From assembly GCA_001941045.1 (NCBI GenBank), contig MSHD01000024.1, forward strand, positions 80,898 through 144,897: a stretch of DNA of 64,000 nt, given 5' to 3'. A program made the position numbers and the translations under genes. Shown here in pieces: positions 53,018 to 60,204 of this stretch. Under the pieces are notes generated by a model. That model was given only the letters and a program-made list of their open reading frames with translations. It was not told where the DNA came from and did no database searches. This stretch comes from Lachnospiraceae bacterium Zagget2. Its GTDB lineage: Bacteria; Bacillota; Clostridia; Lachnospirales; Lachnospiraceae. Numbering within the stretch: position 1 is the stretch's first letter; every line of letters begins with the position of its first letter.

Positions 53018-54124
53018 ATGAAGGACTATAAAGTATTTACGATAAACCCGGGTTCTACCTCGACGAAGGTGGCCTTATTTAAGGGGACAAAGTGCCTGTT
53101 CTCCCAGAATGTCTCTCACAGGGCGGAGGAGCTGGCGGCCTTTGCAAGCATGGCAGAGCAGTATCCCTACCGTGAGAAGACGATTCTGTCGCTTCTGGAT
53201 GAGAATCAGATCGATATCAGCGATTGCGACGCCTTTGTCGGACGCGGCGGTGGCCTGCTCCCGATGGTGGGCGGCACCTACGCGATCAATGAGATTCTGT
53301 TGGACCATGCTGCCAACAGCGCGAACGGCGTGATCCATCCGGCGCTGCTCGGACCGCTGCTGGCGGACAGCTTCGCGAAAAAAGCGGGGGCGAAGGCCTT
53401 TGTTGTGAATGCTCCCGATACGGATGAATTTCAGGATGTCGCCAGGATGACCGGCATCGAGGGCGTTTACCGGAAGAGCCATCTCCATGTGCTGAATCTG
53501 AAGGAGACCGCAATCCGGCACAGCAAGGAAAATGGGAAACGCTATGAGGACTGCAATTATGTCGTCTGTCATATAGGCGGCGGCGTCTCGGTTTCCGCGC
53601 ATCGGAAGGGACGCATTATCGATGGCAACGATATTTCCGGCGGATCCGGGCCGATGGCGCCGACCCGCTGCGGTGATGTATCTGTCGTCGGGTTGATTGA
53701 GTGTCTGAACGCAGGTGACAGCGTAAAGGAGATTCATCAGTATGCGCTGAAGACGGGCGGCTTTGTCTCCTGGCTCGGGACCTCCGACGCGCTGGAGGTA
53801 TCGAAGCGGATCGAGGCCGGCGATAAAAAGGCGAAGATGGTCTGGGACACCTTTATTTATCAGATCGAGAAGTATATCGGCGCCATGGCCTGCGCTCTGG
53901 CGGGCAAGGTGGACGGAATTCTGCTCGGCGGTGGCATCGTGCACTCGAAGGAGCTGGTCGCGAGAATCACGGAGGACTGCGGCTGGATCGCACCGGTCTA
54001 TGCCTATCCGGGCGAATTTGAGATGGAGGCGATGGCTGCCGGCGCAATTCGTGTGCTCAGCGGCGAGGAGGAGTGTAAGGAGTATACCGGGAAGCCCTCC
54101 TGGGATGGCTTTGATTTTTCATAG
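53018..54124 (+). CDS. buk: butyrate kinase (second copy)
   Basis: The protein has 368 aa. TINPGSTSTKVALFKG, VVCHIGGGVSVSAHRKGR, GSGPMAPTRCGD and LLGGGIVHSKEL match the family and parallel the copy at 49513-50598, but the two differ through most of the length, so they are old paralogues rather than a recent duplication. It probably serves a different acyl phosphate (for example a longer or branched one). The gene lies 6 bp after the OFA transporter and 9 bp before the hydrolase gene. Confidence 0.92.
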   Translation: MKDYKVFTINPGSTSTKVALFKGTKCLFSQNVSHRAEELAAFASMAEQYPYREKTILSLLDENQIDISDCDAFVGRGGGLLPMVGGTYAINEILLDHAANSANGVIHPALLGPLLADSFAKKAGAKAFVVNAPDTDEFQDVARMTGIEGVYRKSHLHVLNLKETAIRHSKENGKRYEDCNYVVCHIGGGVSVSAHRKGRIIDGNDISGGSGPMAPTRCGDVSVVGLIECLNAGDSVKEIHQYALKTGGFVSWLGTSDALEVSKRIEAGDKKAKMVWDTFIYQIEKYIGAMACALAGKVDGILLGGGIVHSKELVARITEDCGWIAPVYAYPGEFEMEAMAAGAIRVLSGEEECKEYTGKPSWDGFDFS

Positions 54125-54133
54125 GAGACGAAG

Positions 54134-54937
54134 ATGTATCTGGAGAACCGGGAGGGGAAGCGCCTCTATTATAAAAAAGAAGGACAGGGAAAACCGCTGC
54201 TGCTGATCCACGGGGCGGCGGTGGACGCGGATTATTTCGAAGTGCTCTCGTCGTATCTGAGCCGGAAATACTGCGTGATGACCTATGACCGCAGGGGCGC
54301 CTCCCGCTCGGAGACGGCGGAGGACTATTCGTTGGAAGCGCAGACGAGGGACGCTGCGGACGTGCTGCGGGCGCTTGCTGACGCTCCGGCTCTTGTCGTC
54401 GGCTGCAGTCTGGGCGCGCTGATTGCCATGCGCCTGATGGCGACGGAGCCCGCGCTGGTGGAGCGGCTTTTCCTGCATGAGCTTCCTGCCATGTTTTTTC
54501 CCGAGATACAGGGGACGGAGGAGATGGCGGAGTGCCGGAAGATGTGCGAGCTGGTGGAGCAGGGGAAGGCCAGGCGAGCGCTGCTGCGTTTTCTTCTCCT
54601 GATGAACGGGGAGAGCGACGAGCGGGCCGTGCCGCACACGCCGGAAAAGATCGACCAGCAGATGAAGAATGGGACGCTGTATATGCAGCATGAGTTTGCG
54701 GAGTTCTTCTTTGCGCCGGAGGAGGCATTTTCCCTTCCCGCACTTAATGGAAAGAAGATCTGCTGCCTGATCGGAGATTCAAAGAGGAACAGTCTGTTTG
54801 CCAGAAGCGCGGAGCTGCTGGCTGAGCGTCTGGACTGCCCGGTGCGTTATGTGCCGGGAGGTCATAACGCGCCCTACGACCTGCCTCTGGAGTTCGCCTG
54901 TGTGCTGCTGGGATTGTTGGAGCTGGAGGGTGAGTGA
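54134..54937 (+). CDS. alpha/beta-fold hydrolase
   Basis: The protein has 267 aa, close to the lipase/proline-iminopeptidase-like subgroup. The oxyanion region LLIHGAAVD, nucleophile VGCSLGAL, acid D215-like in CCLIGDSKRN, and C-terminal GGHNAPYDLP with the base His form the triad. YDRRGASRSE is the typical strand-turn before the acid. No signal peptide, so cytoplasmic. In this operon it could cleave an ester or thioester intermediate. Start ATG with SD aggagacgaag. Confidence 0.85.
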   Translation: MYLENREGKRLYYKKEGQGKPLLLIHGAAVDADYFEVLSSYLSRKYCVMTYDRRGASRSETAEDYSLEAQTRDAADVLRALADAPALVVGCSLGALIAMRLMATEPALVERLFLHELPAMFFPEIQGTEEMAECRKMCELVEQGKARRALLRFLLLMNGESDERAVPHTPEKIDQQMKNGTLYMQHEFAEFFFAPEEAFSLPALNGKKICCLIGDSKRNSLFARSAELLAERLDCPVRYVPGGHNAPYDLPLEFACVLLGLLELEGE

Positions 54938-54938
54938 G

Positions 54939-55151
54939 ATGGAGGAAGACGCGCTTACAAGCGTTATGACACAGCTTAGAGAAATGGAAAAAGCAAGCCG
55001 GATTATGCGTGATCACGGATATGATAATGTGGTGAAGGTGCTGGAAGACGCCGCTCATCTGATCCGCTATCAGGCGGCGATCATAGCGGCAGACAGGTGT
55101 CTGATAAACTCGCAGAGCCTTCAAGCGACACCGGGTAAAAGCGTGGAGTAA
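54939..55151 (+). CDS. small hypothetical helical protein (70 aa)
   Basis: The ATG at 54939 follows ggagggtgagtgag and begins 1 bp after the hydrolase stop. The peptide (LTSVMTQLREMEKASRIMRD, then NVVKVLEDAAHLIRYQAAII) is predicted as two amphipathic helices, like a short coiled coil. The family is not recognised. Its last 71 bp are antisense to the end of the phosphopantetheinyl transferase gene, so the two transcripts overlap. Confidence 0.55.
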   Translation: MEEDALTSVMTQLREMEKASRIMRDHGYDNVVKVLEDAAHLIRYQAAIIAADRCLINSQSLQATPGKSVE

Positions 55152-55746
55152 TATTTTTACTTCCATAGCATACGCAGGAATAGCCATCCAGCGGGAAGTC
55201 ATAAAAACAGGCGTCATTCTGCGGGTTGAGCGTGGATAATTCCCTCAAATCCTGCAGTCCGTCCCGCTTGATCATGCATTCCTTGCGACACCAGATGTCA
55301 GAGAAGCAGGCGACCTGGTTGTCGGAAGCGGATAGAATCTTCTGCTCCTCCGGCGTGAAGAAATGTCCAGCGATCGGTATGGACTCCAGCCGATGGATTT
55401 CAACGTCGACGCCGATGGGGGAGGAGGAAATACCGGCCATCGCGTAGCACCCGGAATGGGAGAGGGACAGATACGCGGGGACATCAGCAAGTACAGGCCG
55501 TCCATCCGCGGAAAAGCACAGATGTTCCGAAGAAATGTCAGTGCGCTTCAGGAGCCAGTGGCAAAGTAGCCCCGCGCCAAGGCTGAGACAGCGCTCTTCC
55601 TCACTTCGGCAGGCTGCAATCTTGTTCCTGCGCGTCTCGTCAACGATGGGGAGAGCCGCGTAAAAAAAAGTCGGGTCGCGCAGTGGGGAGCAGTTCAGCA
55701 GCATAACCTCTGTGAAGTTGTTTTTCATGGAGGGATTCGTTTTCAT
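55081..55746 (-). CDS. 4'-phosphopantetheinyl transferase (Sfp/AcpT type)
   Basis: The protein has 221 aa. YLSLSHSGCYAMAGISSSPI, IGVDVEIHRLE with D114/E116 binding magnesium, and FSDIWCRKECMIKRDG with the W-x2-KE signature are the three Sfp motifs. It moves phosphopantetheine from CoA to the Ser of a carrier protein; the carrier-like domain at 58069-58839 is an obvious nearby client. The start ATG 55746 has no SD, and an extended -10 (TGC-TATACT, 55753-55758) lies so close that the message may be leaderless; ATG 55728 is an alternative. Confidence 0.85.
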   Translation of the reverse strand: MKTNPSMKNNFTEVMLLNCSPLRDPTFFYAALPIVDETRRNKIAACRSEEERCLSLGAGLLCHWLLKRTDISSEHLCFSADGRPVLADVPAYLSLSHSGCYAMAGISSSPIGVDVEIHRLESIPIAGHFFTPEEQKILSASDNQVACFSDIWCRKECMIKRDGLQDLRELSTLNPQNDACFYDFPLDGYSCVCYGSKNITPRFYPVSLEGSASLSDTCLPL

Positions 55747-55800
55747 AAGAGCAGTATAGCAAAAAGTAAAAATAAAATCTACTACGGAGGTACAGGGAGT

Positions 55801-56643
55801 ATGGAACATGTTGGCTTTACGCCGAAAAATTGTGGAAGACTGTTCGCGCAGGAAGAAGATAAGTCCGTAATTCTTCGCCTGACGACAGAACTCCTCCCGG
55901 AGGAAGAAGCATCCGAATTCGCGAAGTACTATCATCTTGGCGCCTGCGAAGCGAGTGAGGAAGCACAGAGAATGCTGAAACCGGGCATGGAGCTCGAAAG
56001 CAAAAATGCCTTTCTGCCGAATGAAGTCAAAGAGAGGATGATGCATCCGGGTTATGATAAGAATGAGAACGGTTTCTGCGTCATGGAAAATGGAGTAGTC
56101 TACGCGGCGCTCCTGACAGAGCAGCCGGGGGTGAACGATGAGACAATGGGTTATTTCATGAAAAATTTCACTACAGAGCCGGGCGATCTGTTTTACAAGA
56201 TCTGGTGTCCGGGAACGCATTACCGGCTTTATCCGGATCTTTCCCTGGAGGATATGGGCTGGGGTCCTCTGGAGGTTCGCACTACGGGATTTTTTCCACA
56301 GCAGGCGCTTGGAATTTTTGATGATCCGGCGGGAAGCGATCCTGATTGCATTGCTGTCATGGGGATCAATATGGAGGTTGTGCCGCTCGGCGCCCCGGAA
56401 GGGACGGAGCCGCTGCGCATTATGGAGGTCAACTATGAGCGCCAGACCGGGGAAGGGAGAGAAATTCGACATCGGTTCTGGATCGGTATGCACCTTGTTG
56501 ACGGAAAAGCGTTTTGCTTTCCGCTTGCTGACAGGGAGAAGGCTGTGGACTATGCTCTGAAAACGGCGCTTCATGCAGGGGCTGAATTTGCTACGCTGGG
56601 CAGAAATATTGTCCGCTTTTACCATGACAGGCATTCCCGCTGA
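55801..56643 (+). CDS. PhlG/phloretin-hydrolase-family C-C hydrolase (DAPG hydrolase fold)
   Basis: The protein has 280 aa. GDLFYKIWCPGTHYRLYPD with H140, an acidic residue at E158, and C-terminal TALHAGAEFATLGRNIVRFY with an H258-x3-E262 pair resemble the zinc ligands (two His, two Glu) of 2,4-diacetylphloroglucinol hydrolase PhlG and Eubacterium phloretin hydrolase. Those enzymes split the C-C bond between an acyl chain and a phloroglucinol ring without CoA. RHRFWIGMHLVDGKAF is another shared segment. Start ATG 55801 with SD ggaggtacagggag. It is divergent from the PPTase gene and precedes the thiolase gene. Confidence 0.8.
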   Translation: MEHVGFTPKNCGRLFAQEEDKSVILRLTTELLPEEEASEFAKYYHLGACEASEEAQRMLKPGMELESKNAFLPNEVKERMMHPGYDKNENGFCVMENGVVYAALLTEQPGVNDETMGYFMKNFTTEPGDLFYKIWCPGTHYRLYPDLSLEDMGWGPLEVRTTGFFPQQALGIFDDPAGSDPDCIAVMGINMEVVPLGAPEGTEPLRIMEVNYERQTGEGREIRHRFWIGMHLVDGKAFCFPLADREKAVDYALKTALHAGAEFATLGRNIVRFYHDRHSR

Positions 56644-56675
56644 GCAGAATCGAACGGTGTATTATGACAGAAAAT

Positions 56676-56728
56676 TGAACAAATATGCACAAAGTGTGCT
56701 GTCCATTTTGAGGTTAGTTCGTTAAAAT
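56676..56728 (+). promoter_or_regulatory. putative activator-dependent promoter of the thiolase operon, motif pair
   Basis: TGAACA (56676-56681) and TCGTTAAAAT (56719-56728) are 43 bp apart, exactly as before pta (50678, 50721). The second motif ends 30 bp before the start codon, versus 35 bp at pta. Confidence 0.5.
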
Positions 56729-56758
56729 GACAACAGAAAAGAAAGAGGAGGTTATTTC

Positions 56759-58051
56759 ATGAATCCATTTAATCAGACAAATCCGCATAAGATTTCGCGG
56801 TCTGTCTCCATCATCGGCGTTGGCTGTACGCCCTTTATGGAGACTTTGAAAAATCCTGAGACGGAAGGGCTCACGGAAGGCGAGCTCTTCGGCTACGCGG
56901 CGCTGAAAGCCATGGAGGATGCGGGCGTATCTCCCAAGGATGTTGATTTCTATTTCCACGGCTGCGCGAGCCCGATGGGAAGCTCCAATTATATGACTCC
57001 CAATATGCAGGTGGCGGAGTGGTTCGGCATGCGCGGCAAGGCCTCGGCGCACCATTCGGAAGCCTGCTGTACCGGTTATCTGGCGCTGGATCTCGCGATG
57101 CAGTCGGTCGCGTCCGGGAAGTATGATATCGTGCTGACCGGCGGTATTGACTTCGGCGATGCGCTTGCAAAGCAGGGAATCCAGTCCTGTTTTCGTCATT
57201 CTTTCAGCTTTGAGGAATTTCAGAGATCGACAGAATGGCTGATCGACAACGCCTACACCCGTCATCTGATGGGGAATTCCGGCTTTGACAATACGGGCAG
57301 ATGGTATCAGAACTACGCCGGCCTTACTGCGGACGAGCTCGACAAGGCGCTCTGCATGTGCGCGATCGTGAACCGCGAGAACGCGGCGCTTAATCCGCTG
57401 GCGATTGATCGCGTGACTTACCAGGAGGAGGCAAAGGCCGCGGGTTACGACGACGTCATGGAATATATGCAGTCTGACAACAATCCGAAGCTCAGCGAGA
57501 CACAGAGAATTTCCGGCCTGGAGCACAAGTGCGACGGCGCCGCGGCGCTGATCCTCTGCGCGACGGATCTGGAGGAGAAATTCACGAAGAATAAGCCGAT
57601 CGAGATTCTCGGCGTCGGCAATTCCGCCCTTGAACTGAGCAATCCGGTCCTGGAAGTACAGGCGACACAGGAAGCTTCGCGGCAGGTTTTCAATGTCACG
57701 GGCGTAAAGCCGGAGGAGATCGACCTTCTTTATGTCAACGACTTTGTCATCAACTCGCAGCTTATCAGCGCGGAGATGTCCGGCTATATTCCGGACAAAC
57801 AGGCGTGGAAATATATTATGGACGGGCGCACGCGCTACAACGGGGACAAGCCGATCAACCCGAACGGCGGCCGCACGGCTTTCGGACACGCGCATGCGGC
57901 CTCCGGCCTGGCGGATTTCTACGACGCGGCGCTGCAGATGCGCGGGAAAGCAGGCGCGCACCAGATCAATAAGATTCCGAAGACGGTATTTCTGCGCGGC
58001 TACGGCGGCGGACAGAATATTTGTAACGTGATTATCCGCACGAAAGACTGA
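56759..58051 (+). CDS. thiolase-superfamily protein (SCP2/PhlC-like)
   Basis: The protein has 430 aa. VSIIGVGCTPFMETL start, active-site HHSEACCTGYLALDLA (nucleophile C103, perhaps C104), and NPNGGRTAFGHAHAASGLAD with the catalytic His. The second cysteine of biosynthetic thiolases (Cys-x-Gly near the C-terminus) is missing: the end reads LRGYGGGQNICNV. This matches non-decarboxylating SCP2-type or PhlC-like members that need a DUF35 OB-fold partner, and that partner is encoded 17 bp downstream. It probably forms or breaks a C-C bond next to a carbonyl using an acyl-CoA or acyl-carrier substrate. Confidence 0.85.
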   Translation: MNPFNQTNPHKISRSVSIIGVGCTPFMETLKNPETEGLTEGELFGYAALKAMEDAGVSPKDVDFYFHGCASPMGSSNYMTPNMQVAEWFGMRGKASAHHSEACCTGYLALDLAMQSVASGKYDIVLTGGIDFGDALAKQGIQSCFRHSFSFEEFQRSTEWLIDNAYTRHLMGNSGFDNTGRWYQNYAGLTADELDKALCMCAIVNRENAALNPLAIDRVTYQEEAKAAGYDDVMEYMQSDNNPKLSETQRISGLEHKCDGAAALILCATDLEEKFTKNKPIEILGVGNSALELSNPVLEVQATQEASRQVFNVTGVKPEEIDLLYVNDFVINSQLISAEMSGYIPDKQAWKYIMDGRTRYNGDKPINPNGGRTAFGHAHAASGLADFYDAALQMRGKAGAHQINKIPKTVFLRGYGGGQNICNVIIRTKD

Positions 58052-58068
58052 GAAAGGAAGTGTGACTG

Positions 58069-58839
58069 ATGGCGATTAAACTGGAAAAGCTGGTAAAAAC
58101 CTATTATGATAAGCTGGAGGACGGCAAGGTCATGGGCCGCAAATGCCCGGTCTGCGGCAACGTGGAATGGCCGCCTGTATACGCCTGCAACGCCTGCGGC
58201 AGCTACGAGACAGAATGGTATGAGATGAGCGGAAAGGCCAGTCTGGTTGAACTCTATATGACGACGACCATGAGCGCGAAACCGGCATATAAGCCTTTTG
58301 AACCCTATGCCTACGGCTGGGTGAAAGCAGAGGAAGGACCGGAGCGCAATGTGATGATCCGCAATGTGACGAAACAGAATGAGGCCTATGTCCGCGCACA
58401 TCTGCCCTATCCTTGCCACATGGAGATCGTACAGTGCGATGGTTATAAGAGCTGCGTGTTTGCAATCGATCCGATCGATGGAGAAGGAAATCCGATCACA
58501 ATCGAGAAGAAGGCGGCTCCTGTCAAGAAGGAGGAAGAGACTCCCGCGGCTGAGGCTGAGGCGGCGGCTCCCGCAGCGCCCGGCGCTTGCAAGGCGAAGC
58601 CGGAGACGGTCGCGGCCCTGATCAAACTCGCGGCGGAGTCCTATAAGGTGGATCCGGCAACGCTCAGCGCCGCTACGGTGTTTGAGACAGAGTTGAAGGC
58701 TCCCTCGGTAATCTTCGTCGGCTTCTGCGCGAAAATTGAGGACGAATTCGACGTGATGGTGACGATCACGGACGCCTCCGCGGCGAAGACGATCGGCGGC
58801 GTCGCGGAGCTGGTTGACAAGCTTGTGGAGGAAGGCTGA
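58069..58839 (+). CDS. DUF35 zinc-ribbon/OB-fold protein fused to an acyl-carrier-like domain
   Basis: The protein has 256 aa; ordinary DUF35 partners have about 130-150. Rubredoxin-like zinc ribbon CPVCG...CNACG (C26, C29, C40, C43), OB-fold (about 55-145) with VELYMTTTMSAKPAYKPFEP, an Ala/Pro/Glu-rich linker (about 150-172), then 80 residues like acyl carrier proteins: VAALIKLAAESYKVDPATLS, FETELKAPSVIFVGF with S213 where phosphopantetheine attaches, and KIEDEFDVMVT. The usual DSL is changed to PSV. The fusion would hold an acyl group next to the thiolase-like active site. The PPTase at 55081 could modify it. Confidence 0.8.
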   Translation: MAIKLEKLVKTYYDKLEDGKVMGRKCPVCGNVEWPPVYACNACGSYETEWYEMSGKASLVELYMTTTMSAKPAYKPFEPYAYGWVKAEEGPERNVMIRNVTKQNEAYVRAHLPYPCHMEIVQCDGYKSCVFAIDPIDGEGNPITIEKKAAPVKKEEETPAAEAEAAAPAAPGACKAKPETVAALIKLAAESYKVDPATLSAATVFETELKAPSVIFVGFCAKIEDEFDVMVTITDASAAKTIGGVAELVDKLVEEG

Positions 58840-58894
58840 CTTCCCGAAGGATGAGGCATAACCGAGTGGTTATTGACAATGAAATGATAAGCAA

Positions 58895-58923
58895 TTGTAT
58901 TTCCGCAGCAAGGCTTTTATAAT
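58895..58923 (+). promoter_or_regulatory. promoter driving a short leader or sRNA
   Basis: -35 TTGTAT (58895-58900), 17-bp spacer, -10 TATAAT (58918-58923). The predicted start (about 58930) is only 17 bp before a strong terminator, giving a transcript of about 55 nt unless antitermination occurs. Confidence 0.55.
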
Positions 58924-58946
58924 AGATCTAAGGCCTGCGGCAATGT

Positions 58947-58985
58947 AGGGGACGTCGCGAAAATGTCGGCGTCCCCTCTTTTTTT
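58947..58985 (+). terminator. intrinsic terminator after the thiolase/OB-ACP genes
   Basis: Stem aggggacg/cgtcccct (58947-58954 with 58970-58977), with an inner loop, is followed by ctttttttt. The rest of the 352-bp gap to the next gene holds the promoter at 58895, the palindrome at 59050 and AT-rich sequence with no ORF I can support. Confidence 0.9.
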
Positions 58986-59049
58986 CGAAATCCATACGCA
59001 CGCCTGTTTCTTGTGGAAAAATTCAAAATTCAAATTGAACAAAGCCGAG

Positions 59050-59074
59050 AAATATGTTTAATTTAAACATATTT
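59050..59074. promoter_or_regulatory. palindromic operator candidate before the flavodoxin-like gene
   Basis: Perfect 11-bp arms aaatatgttta/taaacatattt around att (59050-59074). TTGAAC at 59035-59040 with a 17-bp spacer to ttaatt may be the promoter, which would put the palindrome over the spacer and -10. Confidence 0.5.
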
Positions 59075-59191
59075 TTGAAAAGTGTCATGGATTAAAGAGG
59101 TAATAATATATAGAATCTAAGGGAAGAAAGCGGAATTTTATTATCATTTTTTACAAGTTCCGCACTGCATTGCAGAAAAAGGAGGCAAAGG

Positions 59192-60190
59192 ATGAAGAAA
59201 AAGGTGTTAGGGGTTTCCTTCGGCAAAAAGAACAGCAACTGTGACGTCATGGTGAAACATGCGCTCATGAAGTGCGAGGCGGAGGGCTGCGAGGTCGCTT
59301 TTATCCGGGCGGACGACCTGGATGTAAAGAACTGCACCGGCTGCATCGCATGTACGATCGGGATCATGGCAGGCTTTGGGAGAGGCTATTGCACGATGCA
59401 TGATGATTTTGACATTCTGGATGAGTGTATCATGCAGTCGGACGCGCTGGTGATCGCCTGTCCCGCGTACGAGACAAACGTCACCGGCCGCTACAAGACG
59501 ATCTGCGACCGCATCGGCCCGAGTCATGACATATCCTTCCGCAAGGTCGCCTATGAAGAGAGGAAAGCGGCAGGAAAACCGAAGGAGGAGCTTCCGGATG
59601 AGCGTGCTTTCAAAAAGCGCAGCGCGGCTCTCATTGCGATCGGCGGCGCGATGACGGAGAACTGGATTGCGATGACCCTGCCGTCCATGTTCGAGTTTAC
59701 CTTCTCATTGGGCATTGACGTGGTCGACACCGTCGAGTATTACGGTGCGATGGCCTATGAGAATGTGGTTGGGAATCAGAAGATGATGGATCGTATGACG
59801 AAGGTGGGCGAGCACATCTTGGAGTCGCTGAACGCCGAGACCGAGGAGGAGCGCATCAGATGGCGTGGGGATGAGGAGGGCATGTGCCCGGTCTGCCATA
59901 CCAGACTGCTGCAGGTATCACACGACGCAAAGTCGGTTGACTGTGTTGTCTGCGGGAGCCACGGGACCTTCTCTATCGAGGACGGAAAGCTCTGCGTCCA
60001 CTATACGCAGGAGGAGATGGATCGTTCCCGTCTGCGCTGGGGCGGAAAGCTCGAGCACTCTACGGAGATCAAGACGAAGGCCGCGCCGAGGGGCACGATC
60101 AAAAATCTGAAAGAACTGAAGCAGCCGTACATCGATTTCGTGCGTCCGCCCTTTGAGCCGGATCCGAACGCGAACGGAAATATCAAATGA
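59192..60190 (+). CDS. flavodoxin-like NAD(P)H-dependent reductase with C-terminal zinc ribbon
   Basis: The protein has 332 aa. The N-terminal FMN-binding fold (about 1-190) begins KKKVLGVSFGKKNSNCDVMV and has NCTGCIACT plus a later YCTMHDDF, the cysteine loop of NADPH-dependent FMN reductases and iron-sulfur flavoproteins, then VIACPAYETNVTGRYK. Residues 228-258 carry CPVCH...CVVCG, a two-knuckle zinc ribbon, followed by a conserved-looking tail. The combination is unusual. It heads the reductase/transporter operon and probably supplies electrons to, or reduces, the imported compound. SD aaaaggagg. Confidence 0.78.
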   Translation: MKKKVLGVSFGKKNSNCDVMVKHALMKCEAEGCEVAFIRADDLDVKNCTGCIACTIGIMAGFGRGYCTMHDDFDILDECIMQSDALVIACPAYETNVTGRYKTICDRIGPSHDISFRKVAYEERKAAGKPKEELPDERAFKKRSAALIAIGGAMTENWIAMTLPSMFEFTFSLGIDVVDTVEYYGAMAYENVVGNQKMMDRMTKVGEHILESLNAETEEERIRWRGDEEGMCPVCHTRLLQVSHDAKSVDCVVCGSHGTFSIEDGKLCVHYTQEEMDRSRLRWGGKLEHSTEIKTKAAPRGTIKNLKELKQPYIDFVRPPFEPDPNANGNIK

Positions 60191-60204
60191 GAAGGGGAAA
60201 AATC

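Noticed and set aside
55750-56634. Long upstream extension of the PPTase frame (517 aa in total)
   Set aside because: The first 296 residues are antisense to the PhlG-like gene; the Sfp-type protein begins at 55746.
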